This document shows, piece after piece, positions 59,518 through 64,000 of a stretch of 64,000 nt of DNA. A program made the translations under genes and the position numbers. The stretch spans positions 496,001-560,000 of the forward strand of contig NZ_ATCL01000014.1 in assembly GCF_000416965.1 (NCBI RefSeq), in the 5' to 3' direction. The number at the start of each line of letters is the position of its first letter. The first letter of the stretch is position 1. The stretch is from Exiguobacterium chiriqhucha RW-2. Its GTDB lineage: Bacteria; Bacillota; Bacilli; Exiguobacteriales; Exiguobacteriaceae. The notes beneath the pieces are model-generated. The model saw only the letters and a program-made list of their open reading frames with translations, had not been told where the DNA came from and ran no database searches.

Positions 59518-61593
59518 ATGCTCACACGTAAAACGAACAAGTTGTACGCTTCACTCGCTGTGGCGGCCATCACCGCTTCATCGATCGTTCCGGCAGCGAC
59601 AGCTGACGCGGCACCAAAAGTTAAGACGGTCAAACTGAAAGCCGACTTCGTCCGCGGAGGTGACCTCGAAGCGTCACTCGATAAGACATATCAAGGTGCC
59701 AACATCCATTGGTACAAGTCATCGGTGAAGTTGAACAAACTCGGTACATACCAAACGGCGAAAGGGATCGTGGTCGGCAAGGGGATTAAAGTCGAGAAGC
59801 GTGTCCGCGTCTTGAACTATCCGGTTGCTATCGAGCCGGCGGAAGCACTCTCGTTCAAACAAGGGGAGAACGTACCGAGCGCACTTCGTCTCGATGTTCG
59901 CTTCGCGAACGGAACGGTCGAGCGTCTCGTCCGTGTTCACGACATCGATACATCAAAAATTGGTTCGTTCACGGCTCATGCGAAATTTACGAGCAATGGC
60001 CGCACAATCGAAGCTGAACTTCCATATTCGGTCGGTGGGAACACGGTATCGTTCATGCACACGAACGACACGCACGCTTCACTCGACTTGGCGCCAAAAC
60101 GCGCAACAGCGGTTAAACAACTCCGCGCCGAGAAGCCGAACGCACTCTTGATTGACGCTGGGGACGTATTCTCAGGTTCACTTTACTTCAACAAGTTTGA
60201 AGGAATGGCTGACTTGAAACTCATGAACTACATGAAGTACGACTTGATGACACTCGGGAACCACGAGTTCGATCTCGGTGGCGACGAAGACGGCAACGCC
60301 GAACTTGCCAAGTTCATTCGCTACGCGAACTTCCCGTTCGTCAGCTCGAACCTCGACTTCTCAGCAGACACAGACTTGAACCCGCTCTTCCGCGACGCGG
60401 TGACAGACAAGCCGTATAACGGTCGTCTGTATGAAGGTGTCATCAAAGAAGTAGACGGCGTCAAAGTCGGATTCTTCGGTCTCACGACAGAAGAGACGTC
60501 TGAAATCGCAAGCCCGGGCAACGCCCAGTTCCAAGACTACATCGCGGAAGCGAAAGCGGCTGTCGCAGCGTTCGAAGCAGCTGGCGTCAACCAAATCGTC
60601 GCCGTCACGCACTTAGGTTACGATGACAACCCAGCAGTCGACAACGACCAAATCCTCGCGGAAGAAGTCGAAGGCATCGACGTCATCATCGGCGGACACT
60701 CGCACTCGCTTCTCGCGAAGCCGGAAGTGAGAAACGCGGATACGGACAACCCGACGTTGATCGTCCAAGCGTACCAGTACAGTCAATACCTCGGCACACT
60801 TGACGTCACGTTCGACCAAGACGGAAAAGTTGTTGCCCATGAGGGTGCTTTAATCGATGTGACGAAGCTTGAAGCGGACGCGAAAGCGACACAGCTCCTC
60901 GCACCGTTCAAAGAAGAAGTCGATGAGTTGAAAAACCAACCAACAGGTGCTTCAGCAACAGCAGCGCTCACGAACCCACGTACGAGCGATCCAGACAACA
61001 CGACTGGCGTGAGCGTTCGTAAGAACGAAACGGCACTCGGAAACTTGATCACAGACGGCATGCTCGCGAAAGCGAAGACGTTCAGCCCTGACGTCATCGG
61101 CGCGATTCAAAACGGCGGCGGCATCCGTGCGGCGATCGACGAAGGTGAGATCACGATCGGCGAAGTGCTCACGACGCTTCCATTCGGAAACACGCTCGCC
61201 ATCGCTGACCTTACAGGGACAGAGATTTACCAAACGTTCGAGCGCAGTGTCGGACCGCTTCCGAATGAAAACGGTGGGTTCCTTCACGTCGCTGGTTTGA
61301 AAGTGACGTACGATAGCTCGCAACCGTCAGGCGAACGCGTGACGAAAATCGAGTACATGAAAGACGGAGCACCAGTGCTCGTAGCAGAAGATTCAACACG
61401 TTATAAAGTCGCGACGAACGCGTTCACAGCGAAAGGCGGCGACGGTTTCGCGGAGCTCGGTGTTGCTTACACTGAAGGCCGAGTCCAAGACCTCGGTCTC
61501 TCGGACTGGGAAAACTTGCGCGACCACGTGGCAAGCCTTGTCACGGTCGAGCCGAAAGTGGAAGGTCGCATCGTCGACGTAGCAGCCGAATAA
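59518..61593 (+). CDS. Secreted 5'-nucleotidase with shared surface module
   Basis: An exported metallophosphoesterase of 691 residues. A signal peptide (about 1-32) is followed by a module at 36-172 shared with the surface-layer-like protein. The catalytic half (from about 176) has the metal motifs HTNDTH (Asp184, His186), DAGDVFSG, LGNHEFDLG, VTHLGYDD and GGHSHSLL. The C-terminal substrate domain has IQNGGGIRAAID, LPFGNTLAI and NAFTAKGGDGF. It removes phosphate from external nucleotides, freeing nucleosides and phosphate. The ATG at 59518 follows AAAGGGG. A cre site implies carbon control. Confidence 0.9.
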   Translation: MLTRKTNKLYASLAVAAITASSIVPAATADAAPKVKTVKLKADFVRGGDLEASLDKTYQGANIHWYKSSVKLNKLGTYQTAKGIVVGKGIKVEKRVRVLNYPVAIEPAEALSFKQGENVPSALRLDVRFANGTVERLVRVHDIDTSKIGSFTAHAKFTSNGRTIEAELPYSVGGNTVSFMHTNDTHASLDLAPKRATAVKQLRAEKPNALLIDAGDVFSGSLYFNKFEGMADLKLMNYMKYDLMTLGNHEFDLGGDEDGNAELAKFIRYANFPFVSSNLDFSADTDLNPLFRDAVTDKPYNGRLYEGVIKEVDGVKVGFFGLTTEETSEIASPGNAQFQDYIAEAKAAVAAFEAAGVNQIVAVTHLGYDDNPAVDNDQILAEEVEGIDVIIGGHSHSLLAKPEVRNADTDNPTLIVQAYQYSQYLGTLDVTFDQDGKVVAHEGALIDVTKLEADAKATQLLAPFKEEVDELKNQPTGASATAALTNPRTSDPDNTTGVSVRKNETALGNLITDGMLAKAKTFSPDVIGAIQNGGGIRAAIDEGEITIGEVLTTLPFGNTLAIADLTGTEIYQTFERSVGPLPNENGGFLHVAGLKVTYDSSQPSGERVTKIEYMKDGAPVLVAEDSTRYKVATNAFTAKGGDGFAELGVAYTEGRVQDLGLSDWENLRDHVASLVTVEPKVEGRIVDVAAE

Positions 61594-61599
61594 GCAGTC

Positions 61600-61631
61600 A
61601 AACTCTCCTGATGATTCAGGGGAGTTTTTTT
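61600..61631 (+). terminator. Terminator after the nucleotidase gene
   Basis: AACTCTCCTGA pairs with TCAGGGGAGTT (one G-U pair), followed by T7. Confidence 0.85.
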
Positions 61632-61792
61632 GTTATAGGGAAGGAAAGTCGGGTATTACAAAAGAGGGGAATGGCAAGTCGTCCGATTGTCATCTGACTG
61701 AAATTGCTTGCCTATCTGATATTTGATACTATGACAGAGGGTGTAGGTGTGAAACCTACGATACGACATGATGAAAGAATGAGGCGAATTGA

Positions 61793-64000
61793 ATGGATGT
61801 AAGACGATTATTGTCCGACGTTCAAGAGCACGCGAAATGGGTACGTGCAGAACGGGAACGGATTTCACAAAAAGAACCGCTAGATGAAGGCGATGTCATT
61901 CTCATCAATGACTTGCCGTCGTTGACGAAAAAAGCACAACTCCCATATTGGGATGACCAAAAGCTTGAGACGTATAACACCGGTCTCAAACAAGAATGGG
62001 ATGCGGCGACCGCGCGTTTCCCGAACGACTTACCGGAATATCCAGCATCGAACGGGAGTACTTATTATAAGAAGAAACTCATCGATGTGGCGTTCGTCGG
62101 ACCGGTCGAACGGGCCGACATGTGGAATCACGTCTGTAACGTCCATACGTTCAAGACGGTCACCGAGTTTTTAGAGCTCGTCAATGCAGGTGTGAACATC
62201 GAGTTCCTCATGATTAGCCCAATCCTTCCAGGTGATGAGGCGACAAGTTTTGAACACATGGCGACACCGCGCTCACACTCGCGCCAATGGCTCGAAAAAT
62301 TGATTAAGCAAGCCAACTATCGCGACATCCCGGTCGTGTTCCATACCGAGGCCGACACGAATCATTACGCGCGTTACGCATCACTCGCAGCGAAGTGTGA
62401 CGTCGTCTTTACGGCCAATGAAGAGCGGGTCCAAGATTACACTGAACTGTGCAAACATGACCGTGTCTTCGTCATCAAGCCGTTCGTCAACCAATTGCGT
62501 CACAATCCGATCGGCATGACACGCGCTCGTTTGAACGATGTGCTCGTCACGAATGAGTTCCCAATGCGAAAAGCGTTCATGGAAGACGTCGACAAATTGA
62601 TGGATGGCGTCTTAGAGACGGACCACCGTCTCCACGTGATTAAATCAGACCGTGACAAAAATGAGGAAGTCGGCGAAGCGTACCGTCAATATCTCGTCGC
62701 GAGTGAGACGGACATGGACCGTTTGAAAAAGTCCGTCGATTGGGTCCTTCACGTCAACGAAGTGAAGAACAGCCCGACGTATAGCGCACAGGCGATTTAC
62801 GATGCGCAGGCACGCGGTAACCTCGTCTTGACGAACTATAATATCGCCGTCAACAACGATTTCCCGAACGTGTTCATCGCGACGGGCCGTCTCGACGCCA
62901 AACAGATTTTGAACATGTTCAAGACCGAGGACGAGAAGTACCGCCAGCAATTAGCGGGCGTCCGTACGATCATGGCCGGACATACGATGCATGACCGGTT
63001 CGAAGAGATGTTGTTCGCGCTCGGACTTGAGACGGAAACACTCGGGGCCCGTCCGGTTCTCGTCGTCGGCTCAGGTGTCGAGTCGCGTCTTCAAGCTATG
63101 GTCGACGACCAGACGTACGCCAACGTCCGTTTCCGGATGGCAGATGCCGTGACGGAGACCGATTTGCAGGAATCGGCGTTCGTCGCGTTCTTCGACTCGG
63201 CTTATACGTATGAAGCGTATTATTTAGAAGACTTGATTAACGCCTTTAAATATACGGACGTATCGTTCGTGACGAAAGCGGCCTACTTCGACGGCGAGAC
63301 GCTCGTCTCGGGTCCGGAACACGATTACGTGACGGACGTGACCGATGTCCATCGTTGCGTGTTCATCGCGGAGCAACTGTCGCTCAAAGAAGTCGCAACA
63401 CGGACGCTCAAGAGCCGGACGTTGCCGGGTTATGCCGTCGACCGGTTCGAACTCGTCAAAGGCGAGGTCGTCTTCGAACCGAACGCACCGCGCGACTACA
63501 AATTATCTGTCGTCGTGCCGGTCTATAACAACGGTCGTTACTTGTACAACAAGTGCTTCTTCAGCTTGAAGCGGAGCACGATGTTTGACGATATGGAGAT
63601 TTGGCTCGTGGACGACGGTTCGACCGACAACGAGACGAGCCGTTACGTCGAGCGCTTGGCGCGCGAACATGCGAACGTCTACACGTACTCGTTCGCAGAC
63701 GGCGGCAGCGGCAGTGCCTCACGCCCTCGTAACAAAGGTGTCGAGCTGGCGACGACTCCATATATCGCTTTCCTTGACCCGGACAACGAGGCGGTCAACG
63801 ATGGTTATCATGAGCTGTATCAGTTGATGACGCACGAACCGGGACTCGATCTCGCCGTCGGCAGCATGTTGAAGCTGTCGAACCGCGAAGCGATGATCGA
63901 ACTTGAAGGACTCGAGAAAGGCGGCATCCGCATGATTGAAGACCCGCGTGCCTACCTGCTCGAGCACAACTTCAAAGTGCAAAGCATCCAGGCGATGGTC
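61793..64000 (+). CDS. Large glycosyltransferase (partial, runs off right edge)
   Basis: A frame of at least 736 codons with no stop before the window ends. The first 560 residues contain a CgeB-like/GT-B-type region (HVNEVKNSPTYSAQAIYDA, then LVLTNYNIAVNN), and from about 568 a family 2 (GT-A) domain begins: LSVVVPVYNNGRYLYN, WLVDDGSTDNE, GSASRPRNKG and FLDPDNEA, with the DxD-like metal site. Two transferase-like domains in one chain suggest synthesis of a repeating wall or surface glycan. The ATG at 61793 follows GAGGCG. Its place after the surface-protein genes suggests that it decorates these proteins or builds their wall ligand (inference). Confidence 0.8.
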   Translation, partial: MDVRRLLSDVQEHAKWVRAERERISQKEPLDEGDVILINDLPSLTKKAQLPYWDDQKLETYNTGLKQEWDAATARFPNDLPEYPASNGSTYYKKKLIDVAFVGPVERADMWNHVCNVHTFKTVTEFLELVNAGVNIEFLMISPILPGDEATSFEHMATPRSHSRQWLEKLIKQANYRDIPVVFHTEADTNHYARYASLAAKCDVVFTANEERVQDYTELCKHDRVFVIKPFVNQLRHNPIGMTRARLNDVLVTNEFPMRKAFMEDVDKLMDGVLETDHRLHVIKSDRDKNEEVGEAYRQYLVASETDMDRLKKSVDWVLHVNEVKNSPTYSAQAIYDAQARGNLVLTNYNIAVNNDFPNVFIATGRLDAKQILNMFKTEDEKYRQQLAGVRTIMAGHTMHDRFEEMLFALGLETETLGARPVLVVGSGVESRLQAMVDDQTYANVRFRMADAVTETDLQESAFVAFFDSAYTYEAYYLEDLINAFKYTDVSFVTKAAYFDGETLVSGPEHDYVTDVTDVHRCVFIAEQLSLKEVATRTLKSRTLPGYAVDRFELVKGEVVFEPNAPRDYKLSVVVPVYNNGRYLYNKCFFSLKRSTMFDDMEIWLVDDGSTDNETSRYVERLAREHANVYTYSFADGGSGSASRPRNKGVELATTPYIAFLDPDNEAVNDGYHELYQLMTHEPGLDLAVGSMLKLSNREAMIELEGLEKGGIRMIEDPRAYLLEHNFKVQSIQAMV

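Noticed and set aside
1-64000. CRISPR arrays, tRNA or rRNA genes, insertion sequences
   Set aside because: None seen on either strand by eye; a tRNAscan or CRISPR finder run would be the proper test.

Overview
The window is a chromosomal segment of a low-complexity-free, moderately GC-rich Gram-positive bacterium of the Bacilli. Gene content fits Exiguobacterium best (inference): Bacillus-type ribosome binding sites, a yxd-like antimicrobial-peptide module, GH4/PTS cellobiose genes with a CcpA site, a tryptophan T-box, SH3b/NlpC-P60 wall hydrolases, and a secreted surface-layer-like protein without SLH domains. I see no tRNA, rRNA, CRISPR array, transposase or prophage. The left end cuts a small membrane-protein gene, and the right end cuts a large glycosyltransferase gene.

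Layout. 1-4 kb: wall hydrolase and a c-di-GMP phosphodiesterase. 4-9 kb: two-component system divergent from a BceAB-type exporter plus YxeA protein. 9-11.7 kb: Fic AMP transferase, a MerR-like protein, and a compact cluster of tiny genes (two DUF1659-like, YvrJ, DUF2922-like, plus an 18-codon leader ORF). 11.8-16.5 kb: two chemoreceptors flanking a CPBP protease, with sigma-D-like promoters. 16.5-29 kb: housekeeping and membrane genes, including a protease-fold protein lacking its catalytic serine and a CDF-fold transporter lacking its zinc site. 29-34 kb: a beta-diglucoside PTS operon (GH4 enzyme, IIC, IIA, IIB, ChbG deacetylase) divergent from its likely GntR regulator, with a cre site. 34-39 kb: acetyltransferase, FetAB-type exporter, glyoxalase-fold protein, and a TetR-controlled paired SMR operon. 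40-45 kb: a Fur-boxed YclQNOP-type siderophore importer ending in a flavin reductase. 45-47 kb: trpEG under a tryptophan T-box. 47-51 kb: DUF4956 and a VTC polyphosphate polymerase divergent from a large LRR-CotH kinase.

52-64 kb is a cell-surface region. It holds an Ig-like exported protein, a probable surface-layer protein with a long AT-rich leader, a small exported protein, an asparagine-synthetase-like enzyme, a secreted 5'-nucleotidase and a glycosyltransferase. The surface-layer protein and the nucleotidase share an almost identical N-terminal module of about 135 residues, which I propose is a common wall-attachment or assembly unit.

The strongest candidates for undescribed biology are (i) the cluster of three consecutive 70-residue proteins with the leader-coupled YvrJ gene and a possible motility promoter, and (ii) the shared N-terminal module of the surface proteins. 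All coordinates, motif positions and identity counts were read by eye; no database search was possible.
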